A stretch of DNA of 64,000 bases from CBDDEI01 sp965226775 (GTDB lineage Bacteria; Chloroflexota; Dehalococcoidia; SHYD01): contig CBDDEI010000002.1 of NCBI GenBank assembly GCA_965226775.1, positions 2,294,001-2,358,000 of the forward strand, written 5' to 3'. Below, one piece after another: positions 43,601 to 52,600 of the stretch (within the stretch, counting starts at the first letter, position 1; each line of letters starts with the position of its first letter). A model generated the notes under the pieces. That model was given only the letters and a program-made list of their open reading frames with translations. It made no database searches and was not told where the DNA came from. The position numbers and the translations under genes were made by a program.

Positions 43601-43999
43601 ACGGTGACCACGAACCCCACGGAGGACGACTGGAGCGCGTGGGCGGTGAGCAGCTTCAAGACCCCACCGGCCAGCAGCAGCACCATCACCCCGGTGGCGC
43701 CGCCGGCCTTTGGGCAGGTGAGCACGCTCACCCCGACGTTGACCTGGGCGAACTCCAACACCGCCGTGTTCTATTACGAGGTGCAGGTAAGCAAGGACTA
43801 CGCGTTCGGGCCGAACGCCTTCCTCTACAGTGAGTACGTCCACGGCGGAGCCAGCACCCCGCCCAACAGCTACGTGGTGCCGGCAGCCTTCCCGCTAGAG
43901 GCGGGCGAGATCTACTACTGGCGGGTGCGACCGCGGATTCAGGGTGACGGCGACCCGCTGCCGTGGAGCGCCACCTACGTGTTCTTGGCGCCGGGATAG
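34673..43999 (+). CDS. Giant exported kexin-like subtilase (S8), block B, with expanded Calx-beta array; disrupted frame
   Basis: Same architecture as 5044-12361: signal peptide, two Fn3, three PPC-like domains, kexin-type catalytic domain with Asp631 (VAVVDAG), His667 (NHGTAVAG), Asn766 (AAGNGH) and Ser842 (GGTSAATP), P domain, two Fn3, then about nine Calx-beta-like units (38465-42060) against four in block A, DUF11, Fn3, linkers and the shared module. Restored length would be ~3100 residues. The first open segment stops at 40750; frame resumes at ~41036 after a 480-bp stretch full of small deletions, and three single-base insertions (near 43102, 43190, 43225) interrupt the last module with no net shift. 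Confidence 0.82.
38465..42060 (+). repeat. Calx-beta-like repeat array, about nine units (block B)
   Basis: Units begin near 38465, 38869, 39270, 39676, 40084, 40486, 40862, 41238 and 41648. Two alternating types recur with a ~807-bp period (38869 against 39676), very close in DNA sequence, which points to recent dimer duplication. Confidence 0.8.
42820..43996 (+). repeat. Shared C-terminal module, copy 3
   Basis: Same module as 2751-3924. Insertions of one base near 43102, within 43185-43200 and near 43225 sum to three, so the end is back in the original frame; the first alone leads to a stop at 43159 after HPGRAADY. Confidence 0.9.
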
Positions 44000-44023
44000 G
44001 GCGCAGGCGAGACGAGCGTTGAG

Positions 44024-44056
44024 AAAGGAGGGGGCCTGATGGCCCCCTCCTTTCCT
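44024..44056 (+). terminator. Intrinsic terminator after block B protease
   Basis: Perfect 13-bp stem (44024-44036 with 44041-44053), TGAT loop, followed by CCTTGG; same hairpin as at 3957 and 12383. Confidence 0.85.
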
Positions 44057-44777
44057 TGGTAGCGTTTTTCATGGGCAGATAAAGTAAGGTGAACTGCTCG
44101 TTAAACGACGCCCTCGCCGAGCGCTCAGCCTACCTAGTGGATCGGGCCAAGGCCGAGTCGCTGTGCTTGTGGGAGGACGACGATCGGGTGGCGACGCTCA
44201 TGGAGCGGTGGGGGTAAGCGAGGGACCTGCTCCCAGACACCTGCGCCAAGGTAAACGAGCGTCCTCTGTGGGACAGTGCTTATCTATAGGAAGACGAACT
44301 TGCGGAAGAGCGGACCGTGGGCCTGCTACGGGCGCGGGACGGCCGGTGCACCGGCAGGATGGTGTTCCCTGTTTTCCAATAGACACCAAAAGCTCCGGTA
44401 CCCGTGGGCGGTAGACTTGAAGCCAGTCCATAGTCGGACATGGCCGTTCCTCGGCAATGGGCATCACGACCTTAATGGTCGGTTCGAGCCTTCTCAGGTG
44501 GGCCTAAAGGGACTGAATTGCGAACTTTTTGCTGGGAGGTCCTCATATAAGGAGCTGGTCGAGCCGCCCCGGATTAGCTCCTCGGAGCCTCAGGCCCGCC
44601 GGATTGGAGGCTCTGTCATTCATCGGAGGCGACCGCGATGCCTCTCGTCAGCGGACGTGAGAACAGGCCCAACCACAAGCATCGGGGCTCCCCACCGCGA
44701 GACAAGACCCTGTGCAGCGGTTTCGCCAGGGCTTTGGCCAAGCGTCCTCTCCCTCAGGACTTCCCGGACAACCTGAC
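44057..44777. other. Intergenic region, possibly decayed coding sequence
   Basis: About 720 bp. After the conserved post-terminator segment, the plus strand reads LNDALAERSAYLVDRAKAES and continues to a stop at 44218, then EDELAEERTVGLLRARDG, which look like protein but without start or recognisable family. No supported gene. Confidence 0.4.
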
Positions 44778-45197
44778 TCATCCTTTTCTAACGGCGCTGG
44801 GATTGGACGAGCGGTAGCGCCCCTGCACTACGTCTCGCAGGGTATTCAAGAGTTGATCCCTGCCCCACAGCTTGGGCAAGTAGCCAATCGCCCCCGCGGC
44901 CACCGCATTGTTCGAGGCGTTACTGTCCGAAAAGGCGGTCAGCATGAGCACTTTCGCGTCGGGCAGCGCCGTCATGATCTCCCGGCACGCGTCGATGCCG
45001 TTCTTCCCGGGCATCAGCACGTCCATCAGAATTACATCGGGCCGGAGCCTCTCCGCCAAACCCAGTGCTTCTTCTCCTTCGCCAGTCTGCCCGACCACCG
45101 TGAAGTCATCCGAGTGTTCTAACGCTTCCTGAAGGCCTTTCCGGACGATTTCATTGTCGTCGACCAGCATCACTCTAATCGGCACTCTCGCTGACAC
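44778..45197 (-). CDS. Receiver-only response regulator (shortened NarL type)
   Basis: 139 residues. GTG at 45197 chosen: AGGAGG lies 8 nt upstream, and the protein then starts like its paralog at 24703. Receiver features present: DD in VMLVDDNEIV, phosphoacceptor in VILMDVLMPG, Lys in YLPKLWG. The paralog continues for ~90 residues into a LuxR helix-turn-helix; this one ends at NPSAVRKG, so the DNA-binding domain is lost or the gene is truncated. Last gene of the signalling operon, 1 nt after the kinase stop. Confidence 0.82.
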   Translation of the reverse strand: MSARVPIRVMLVDDNEIVRKGLQEALEHSDDFTVVGQTGEGEEALGLAERLRPDVILMDVLMPGKNGIDACREIMTALPDAKVLMLTAFSDSNASNNAVAAGAIGYLPKLWGRDQLLNTLRDVVQGRYRSSNPSAVRKG

Positions 45198-45198
45198 T

Positions 45199-46485
45199 CT
45201 ACACACCTCCTGGATTTGCTTGGTAGGGGACTACGCAGGTTACTCTGGTGCCGACTCCGCCAACGCCTGGCGATACCTCCAAACGTCCGCCCATGCGCTG
45301 CGCGTTGGCGGCCATGTTGCGGAGACCGTGGCCCCATCTTTCGCGCGCTTGGGGTATCCCGATGCCGTCGTCCAACACGGACAGACCTAGGTGGTCGGCC
45401 TGGAAATCGAGGGCGACTTCGACCCGGCTAGCTTGCGCATGGCGCAACACGTTGGTCATCGCGTTGTGGGCGATGGCAAAGAGCAGCCCCCTGATGAGCG
45501 GCGGCAGGTCGGGTTCTTCGCCAGCCTGGATCACCTCCACGGGCAGGGACGTAATGGCGGTAAACGCGGAGGCGTGGGAGTTCAACGCCTCCGCGAGGTC
45601 CCGGCCCTCAAAGATTTGACCTGAGTCAATAGGGTGCCTCAGTTCCCACATGGCCGTTCTGGACATGCCGAGGATCGCCTCCAGCCTGGCCGCCAATCCA
45701 TCGTTGGTCTCCTTGGCCAGATCCCTGGCCGTCTCGACACCCAGTCCCACAACGTACACGGACTGCGCCACGGTGTCGTGGATGGTCTGGGAAAGCTCTA
45801 TACGCTCCCTTTGAAGCGCGCGCTCCCGTTCCATGGCCTCCTGCCTCTTCATCCTCTCGGAGCTGGTGACAAAATTAGCGGATGCCGCTACCGCATACAT
45901 GACGGCGATTCTTGCAAACAGCGCCTTGTCGTCTCTTGCCTCAAGGTCGAGACCTTCTCCAACCGTCAGGCTCACAAGGGCGTAAATAACGGCCACCATT
46001 GTCACCCATGCGAAGGTTAGTCTGAAGGAGCTGAAGAAGACGGCGAACCAAACCAGGGCAGGGTAGTACAGCAAGTAGAACAAGTAGTGTTTGAACCCGC
46101 CGGCCACTACCAAGCCCGCCGTAATCAGGACCAAATCCATAGCGCTGAGCGCGAGCATCCAGTGCAATGTCACTGTACGACCTGACCGGACGCGGTAGTG
46201 AACGTACCCATTTAATGCTACCAGCAGTGTGAGGAAGAGTGTGTAAGCTCCATATGTGAAGAGGGTAAAATCGGGGCGGTAAATCAAAAGGATCAGGCAC
46301 AAGACGACAATGAACCAGCGCACCCAGACAAATAGCGTCGCCGGATATCGCAACGCATCCGCGTCGGCTGCTTTTGGGTTCCAACGGCTCGCTGGAGAAG
46401 CACCGGTTACTGCGGCTAGCAGTCTCAAGGCGCGACTCCGCGGTTTTGAGTAGCTCGGTGACGATGGAGAGTCAGGATTATGCAT
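45199..46485 (-). CDS. Membrane sensor histidine kinase, NarX/HisKA_3 type
   Basis: 428 residues: hydrophobic N-terminal half (~50-205), HisKA_3 with His236 (SQTIHDTVAQS), HATPase with HNAMTNVLRHA, LDDGIGIP and GHGLRNM. Start ATG overlaps the end of the hybrid kinase gene by 8 bp. Paralog of 24717-25970. Its natural output partner would be the downstream regulator, now without DNA-binding domain. Confidence 0.9.
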   Translation of the reverse strand: MHNPDSPSSPSYSKPRSRALRLLAAVTGASPASRWNPKAADADALRYPATLFVWVRWFIVVLCLILLIYRPDFTLFTYGAYTLFLTLLVALNGYVHYRVRSGRTVTLHWMLALSAMDLVLITAGLVVAGGFKHYLFYLLYYPALVWFAVFFSSFRLTFAWVTMVAVIYALVSLTVGEGLDLEARDDKALFARIAVMYAVAASANFVTSSERMKRQEAMERERALQRERIELSQTIHDTVAQSVYVVGLGVETARDLAKETNDGLAARLEAILGMSRTAMWELRHPIDSGQIFEGRDLAEALNSHASAFTAITSLPVEVIQAGEEPDLPPLIRGLLFAIAHNAMTNVLRHAQASRVEVALDFQADHLGLSVLDDGIGIPQARERWGHGLRNMAANAQRMGGRLEVSPGVGGVGTRVTCVVPYQANPGGV

Positions 46486-48898
46486 TCTGACCTGCAGTAT
46501 TGGAGATCTCCGTCCCGTTGACCTGCCCCTCCCCCTTGGGCATCCGGTAGCCGACGCGGAGCTCCGTGAAGATGTAGGCCGGGTTTTCTGCGTCGTCGCC
46601 CAGCTTGCGGCGGATGCTACTTAAGGCGGTCCGCATCGGGCGAACGTCGGCGTCGGCGTCGAGCCCCCAGACCCGCCGCAGCAGATGCTCGTAGGTCAGC
46701 ACGCGCCCGGCGTTGGTCGAAAGCTCGACCAGCATCCCGTACTCAATAGCGGTCAGTTGGATGGGGCGACCGGCGAGGGTCACCCGGCGCTCGTTATAGT
46801 CGATGGTCAGATCGCCCAGGACGTAGGGCTCCGACGGCTTAGGGGCCTCGCGCCTGCGCAGCGCGGCCCTGATCCTGGCCGACAGCTCTGCCGGCGAGAA
46901 GGGCTTGACCACGTAGTCGGCGGCTCCCATGTCGAAGGCCCTGGCGACGAGCTTGTCCTGGCCGTAGGCGGACAGGAATATGACCGGCACGTCTCTCCTC
47001 ACCGCGATGTCCCTCATCAAGTCTATCCCGTCGGTCCCAGGCAGCACCATGTCGAGCAGGACCAAATGGGGCTTCTCCTCCTGCACGAGACGGAGCGCCT
47101 CCTCCGGGTCGGCCGTAACCAGCGGTTCGTAGCCCGACCTGACTAGGGCCTCACGGACATACCTGAGGGCCTGGGGGTCGTCGTCCACAACAAGTATCCG
47201 CACCTGTTCCGACGCCCGCCGTCGCATGGCGCGGGTAGAGGGCTGGGCGGGCGCCACCGGAGAGACGTACCCGGCCTCCTCGACCGTCGGAAGGGTGAAG
47301 GTGAACCGTGCGCCCAGGCCCGGCCCGTCGCTCTCGGCCCAGATGCGGCCCCCGTGGGCCTCCACTATCCCCTTGCAGATGGCAAGGCCCAGGCCGGTGT
47401 CGCCCCCCTGCTCCTCGGACTCGATCCGGGAGAACTTCCGAAACAGGAGCTGCAAGCTCTCGGCGGGGATGCCCCTGCCCTGGTCGGACACTGACACCGC
47501 AACGTGGACTCCCTCCCCCACTGCGCTCACCCGGATGACGGAGGAATCGTGCGAGTGCCTGGCTGCGTTGGTCAGCAGGTTGCCCAGCACCTGGACCATG
47601 CGCAGCCTGTCCGCCATGACCCAGGGCAGGTCCGGCGCAAGGTCGATTTCGATGTTGTGCCTTATCCCGCCGCTGATGAAGCCGTTGCGGGCCTCGCCCA
47701 CCAGGATGGCCACGTCCGTCGGTTCGGGTGAGATAGCAAGCGTGCCCGTCTCGATGCGAGCCACGTCCAGCAGATCGCTTATCAGAATGTGCATCCGGTC
47801 GATCTGCGCGTCGATAATGCGGAAGAACTGCCTCGTCTCGGCGGAGTTGAGCACGGTGGGAGGGTTCAGCAGCGTCGTGACTGAGCCTTTGACCGAGGTC
47901 AGCGGGGTGCGCAGCTCGTGGCTCACCATGGCCAGAAACTCGGCCCGCAGCCGCTCGATCTCCTCCAAGGCCGTCATGTCCTGTATGGTCACGACGAAGG
48001 ACTCGACCTCCCCGTTCTCCGACCGGATGGGCGTGGCGTTTATCAGCGCACTCACGCTCCGGCCATCAGGCACCTGGAAAACCATCTCCTCGGCGCGCAC
48101 CGTCTCCCCAATGCTCAGCACCTCAGCCAGGGGGACCTCAGCCAGGGATAGCCTCCGCCCGTCTCCCCGCTGGACGGTGAGCACGTGTAGGAGGTGCTCC
48201 GGCGGCTGGTCCGGCGACCTCAGGGCCTCCATGATTCTCGCCGCCTCCCGGTTGAATGACATCGGGGCTCCCGTCCTGGCGTCGAAGACCACCACACCCA
48301 CCGGAGAGGTGTTGATCAGGGTCTCCAGATCGGCCCTGGCCCGCTGCTCGTCCCGGTACCGGCGGGCGTTGGCGATGACCATCGCTGCCTGGGAGGCGAA
48401 CATCACCAGCGTCTCCTCGTCCTCGGCGGTGAACTCCGAGCCGCCTTCCTTCTCGGCAAGATGGATGATGCCAACTCGCTCGCCGCCGTGGCGGACCGGA
48501 GCCGCCAGAAAGGGGAAGACGGACCCCACCGGCATGGGTGGGTGGAACTCGGGCAACCCCAGCAACCGTGTGTGGCCGTGGAAGTCCCGCAGCCGCAGCG
48601 GCTCCACAATCTTGCCCAGGTACTCAAAGAGGCGCTGGCCCTCCGGCAAGTCTCGGAGCCCCTTGGCCTCTTCGGGAGTTAACCCCGAAGTGAGGAAGTC
48701 CTGTGCCAGCGCCGAATCGTTGACGACCGTCATCGCCCCGTAGCGGGCCTGGGTGAGGTCGCGGGCGGAGTCCAGGACCCCCTGGAGCACCGTCTCGAAG
48801 TCTAAACTCTCGTTGATGCGCAGGCTGGCCTCACTCAGCCGGGACAGCCGGTCTCTCAGGGCCTGCATCTCCAAGTCTCGTGCATCGTCTCGCTTCAT
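46478..48898 (-). CDS. Cytoplasmic hybrid histidine kinase with receiver and OmpR/PhoB-type DNA-binding domain
   Basis: 806 residues, no membrane segments. GAF (~25-185), PAS (~195-310), HisKA with His327 (MVSHELRTPL), HATPase (~435-538: N-box LLTNAARHS, DQGRGIP, GDTGLGLAI), receiver (~567-680: VDDD, phosphoacceptor Asp616 in LLDMVLP, Lys665), then a winged helix (~690-785: LTAIEYGMLVELSTNAGRVL ... VGYRMPKGE). Sensor and transcription factor in one chain, so phosphorelay could act directly on DNA. Promoter with 11-bp repeats upstream suggests autoregulation. First gene of a three-gene overlapping operon. Confidence 0.92.
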   Translation of the reverse strand: MKRDDARDLEMQALRDRLSRLSEASLRINESLDFETVLQGVLDSARDLTQARYGAMTVVNDSALAQDFLTSGLTPEEAKGLRDLPEGQRLFEYLGKIVEPLRLRDFHGHTRLLGLPEFHPPMPVGSVFPFLAAPVRHGGERVGIIHLAEKEGGSEFTAEDEETLVMFASQAAMVIANARRYRDEQRARADLETLINTSPVGVVVFDARTGAPMSFNREAARIMEALRSPDQPPEHLLHVLTVQRGDGRRLSLAEVPLAEVLSIGETVRAEEMVFQVPDGRSVSALINATPIRSENGEVESFVVTIQDMTALEEIERLRAEFLAMVSHELRTPLTSVKGSVTTLLNPPTVLNSAETRQFFRIIDAQIDRMHILISDLLDVARIETGTLAISPEPTDVAILVGEARNGFISGGIRHNIEIDLAPDLPWVMADRLRMVQVLGNLLTNAARHSHDSSVIRVSAVGEGVHVAVSVSDQGRGIPAESLQLLFRKFSRIESEEQGGDTGLGLAICKGIVEAHGGRIWAESDGPGLGARFTFTLPTVEEAGYVSPVAPAQPSTRAMRRRASEQVRILVVDDDPQALRYVREALVRSGYEPLVTADPEEALRLVQEEKPHLVLLDMVLPGTDGIDLMRDIAVRRDVPVIFLSAYGQDKLVARAFDMGAADYVVKPFSPAELSARIRAALRRREAPKPSEPYVLGDLTIDYNERRVTLAGRPIQLTAIEYGMLVELSTNAGRVLTYEHLLRRVWGLDADADVRPMRTALSSIRRKLGDDAENPAYIFTELRVGYRMPKGEGQVNGTEISNTAGQNA

Positions 48899-48989
48899 AT
48901 CTTCGCCTCAATAGGGCTGTGGAAGGCCCGATTTCCCAACCAATGCGCAGCGGCTGCCTCTGGAGTCCGTATTGGACGCTGCTGGGGCA

Positions 48990-49061
48990 ATTATACCAGT
49001 CCCGGCCCAAACTTACACTAATTTCACGGAAAATCGCCAATTCTCTCACGGCCACCTTACA
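48990..49061 (-). promoter_or_regulatory. Hybrid-kinase promoter with five contiguous 11-bp units
   Basis: Minus strand: TGTAAGGTGGC, CGTGAGAGAAT, TGGCGATTTTC, CGTGAAATTAG, TGTAAGTTTGG (49061 to 49007), an 11-bp gap, then TATAAT (48995-48990). Transcription would start ~85 nt before ATG 48898. There is no -35 hexamer, as in activator-dependent promoters of the PhoB kind. Confidence 0.7.
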
Positions 49062-49128
49062 CGCCACCAGTAAAGTGGAGTACGCAGAGGCTCCGCGCGC
49101 GTCCAAACACTACGCAAGGAGGAGAGTC

Positions 49129-49593
49129 ATGACCAAGGCAATGCCAAACTTCAGCATTTCCTATAGCGCCGCGTTGATGAGGCGTGGCCCTGCTGCTCGC
49201 GGCTGCGGCCAGCGGCCTACTGGCCGTCTTCCCGGCCCCGCAGGCCCACGCCCAGGGAGTGGAGACGACGGACGTGGAGCTCTGAACCGCTACGCTCACG
49301 GTGGGGGGTGGGACTTTCCGAGGATACTCCACCATCACGAACAGACTCGAACTGAGACTGTATCCCCCGCCCCAGTCAAACGAGTACGACGATTTGGTGC
49401 TGGTGGTCGGCAACAGGCGGGTTGCTATTCCAGCGCAGGCGCCACTAACAGCGGCACCAATAGTAAGGTCTTCCGTTGGTCCAACTCCGGCCTGGCCTGG
49501 ACAGAGATTGCCCGCTGCCTGGGGACCTATCACCCCTACACCACAATGGCAAACCCCCGGCTCAGCGTTGCCCAGACCACCATCCGAACATAG
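49129..49593 (+). pseudogene. Exported Fn3-type protein relic
   Basis: ATG 49129 has a strong AAGGAGGAG site. After one frame change the sequence gives a signal peptide (VALLLAAAASGLLAVFPAPQ) and VETTDVEL, then TGA at 49283-49285 where related proteins have Trp (TATLTVG follows), then ITNRLELRLYP and, in another frame, TNSKVFRWSNSGLAWTE. These are recognisable pieces of a repeated domain common in exported Chloroflexota-type proteins. Runs up to the LRR gene. Confidence 0.6.
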
Positions 49594-49605
49594 GAGTGTA
49601 ACCTG

Positions 49606-52600
49606 ATGCGCAAAAGAATCTTCACCAGCACGATTGCCGCACTGGCCCTCTTTGCCGTTGTTGGCCTTGTTTCCGCCCTCGCGCCCTCTTTTGCATCGCT
49701 AAACCTGGCCCGCGCCCACTCGCCGGGCGGCGCATCCCTCACCGCGCTGACGGTGACGGTGACCTCGGACGGGACGGCGCTGCCGCTCACGCCCACGTTC
49801 AGCAGCACAGTGCACTCCTACACGATCCGCGTGGAAAACAGCGTGGCCGAGGTTACCGTTGCGGGCACGCCGGACGACGACGGCACCGTGACCGCGGACC
49901 AGCAGGTGAACCTGCCTGCGTCCGCCGAAACGAGCGTCGACGTGGTGGTGACCCATACGGACAGCGGGACGACGACGACGACGCAGACCTACACTGTGAC
50001 GATATTCCGCGAGAGCGTGGACCGGGCCGCGCTGATGTCCCTGTACCGCAGTACGGGCACCACGCGTTGGTGGAACCGCTACAACTGGGGGAGCGTTGCG
50101 CCCATTAACACCTGGTATGGCGTCACCACGAACAGCGACGGCCGTGTCACAGAACTGAACCTTGGGGCAAACAACTTGGTCGGGACCCTGCCGGCCGCAT
50201 TGGGCGACCTCGACCAAATGGTGAATCTGCAACTGTCGAGCAATCGGTTGCGCGGGGCGATCCCGGCCTCGCTGGGCGGCCTCACCAACCTGCAGGAACT
50301 GAGTTTCAGTAACAACCAGATGAGCGGGTCGATCCCAGACCTGAGCGGCCTCACCAACCTGCAGGAACTGAGTTTCAGTAACAACCAGATGAGCGGGTCG
50401 ATCCCAGACCTGAGCGGCCTCACCAACCTGCAGAAACTGTATCTGCCGGGTAACCAGTTGAGCGGGCCGATCCCAGACCTGAGCAGCCTCACTAGCCTGA
50501 CGCACCTGTACCTGAACTACAATCAGTTGAGCGGGGCGCTCCCGAACTCGCTGGGCGACCTCACCAGCCTGCAAAAACTGGTTCTCAGTTCCAACCAGTT
50601 GAGCGGGACGATCCCAACCCTTAACAGCCTCACCAACCTGGTAGAACTGAGTCTCGATTTCAACCAGTTGGACGGGACGATCCCAACCTCGCTGAACAGC
50701 CTCACCAGCCTGAAGGAACTCAGGCTCAATAACAACCAGTTGAGCGGGACGATCCCAACCCTGAGCAGCCTCACCAGCCTGCAACTGCTGTGGCTTCACA
50801 ACAACAACTTGACAGAGACGATCCCGGGCTCGCTGAACGACCTCACCGGCCTGAAGTCCCTGAACCTGTCTCACAATCAGTTGAGCGGGACGATTCCGGA
50901 CCTGAGCGGCCTCGTGAAGTTGGACCTCCTGTCCCTGCGGAACAACCAGTTGACCGGGCCAATCCCGGCCTGGCTGGAGCAACTCACCGGCCTGGGGATA
51001 CTTTACCTGTCCGTGAACCAGTTGAGCGGAGACTTCCCGCAAGCGCTGGGCAACCTCACCAACCTGTATTTCGTACGCTTCGCGAGCAACCCTTCGTTGA
51101 CCGGGTGCGTGCCCCTCGAGTTGCGCTATCTCGTGACCGATGAGCGGGACCATGACTTCAGCGCGCTGAACCTGCCGTTCTGCATGCTCAGCACGCTGGA
51201 GTTCAGCGACGTGACCCTCACGCCTCCCTTCGCCAGCGCCACGACGGTCTACACCGCCTCCGTGGTCAACACCGTGGAATCTACGATGGTGACGCCGACG
51301 TTGGCCGACTCCAGCGACCGCTTCTCCATCAAGAAGGGCAGGCGCTCGTACGCGAGCGGCGCAGCGGTGCCCCTCGCCGTGGGGTCGAACGTGATCACCA
51401 TCAAGGTCAACCCTGCGGACCGCACCCCCAAGCCGACCTACACCGTGACGATATTCCGCGAGGGCGTGGACCGAGCCACGCTGACCGCGCTGTACAACAG
51501 TGCGGGCGGCCCATCCTGGACGGAGAACGACAACTGGGGGAGCCCTACTGAGCCCCTCAACACCTGGTCCGGCGTCAAGGTGGACGGCAACGGCAACGTC
51601 ACGGAGCTGGCGCTTCCTGATAACAACTTGAGCGGACCCCTGCCGGCCGAGTTGGGCAGCCTCACCAGCCTAACAACGCTGGACCTCAGCGATAACCAGT
51701 TGAGCGGGACGATCCCGGACCTGAGCAGCCTCACCAGCCTGACGACCCTGAATTTCGGCGATAACCAGTTGAGCGGGACGATCCCGGACTTGACCGCGCT
51801 CACCCAGCTACAGACCCTGAATCTCCGCGACAACCGGTTGACGGGGCCGATCCCGGAGGAGTTGGGCGACTTCACCCAGCTGGAGCTCCTGTACCTGGAC
51901 AACAACCAGCTAAGCGGGCCGATTCCGGCTGCGCTCGGCGACCTCAACCAGTTGGATGTCGCACGCTTTGCGGGCAACAGCTTGACCGGATGCGTGCCCA
52001 ACGGGTTGCGCTATCTCGTGACCGCCTCGGACTTTAACAGCCTCCCTGCCCATGACTTCATCACGGTGGACGTGAACGGCAACGGCGACACCGCTGACGA
52101 TGGCGACACCCCCGGTCTGGGGCTGCCGTTCTGCACACTCGAGTTGCTGACGCTCAGTGACATGACACTCGACCCAGCCTTCGCCAGTGATGTCGTGGTC
52201 TATGCCGCCGCCGCGGACCACAACGTGACGTCCACAACGGTGACGGCGACGTTGCACAGCAACAATGACACCTACACGAGCGGAGACCCGGTGCCGCTCG
52301 ACGTGGGGCCAAACGTGATCACCATCGAGATCACCCCTAACGACGGCACCCCTATGCACACCTACACCGTGACGGTGACACGCGCGCCCAACACACCCCC
52401 GACCTTTGACGAGGGCGCTGCCGCGACGCGCGGCGTGGACGAGAACACCACCGCGGGCCAGAACATCGGCGAACTCATCGCGGCCACCGACGACGACAAC
52501 GACACCCTGACCTACTCCCTGGACGACACCAGCGCAGAGTCCTTCGACATTGTCGAGTTCTTAGGCCAGTTACGGACCAAGGCCGCCCTGGACTTCGAGG

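Noticed and set aside
47226..48743. 505-codon plus-strand open frame opposite the hybrid kinase
   Set aside because: Antisense to a gene with clear GAF, PAS, HisKA and HATPase motifs; Ser/Arg/Pro-rich with no recognisable domain.
50281..50418. Tandem repeats as a CRISPR array
   Set aside because: Repeats are coding LRRs with no spacers, and no cas genes are present in the window.
49699..51153. 484-codon minus-strand frame with regular repeats opposite the LRRs
   Set aside because: Periodicity is inherited from the LRR DNA on the plus strand.
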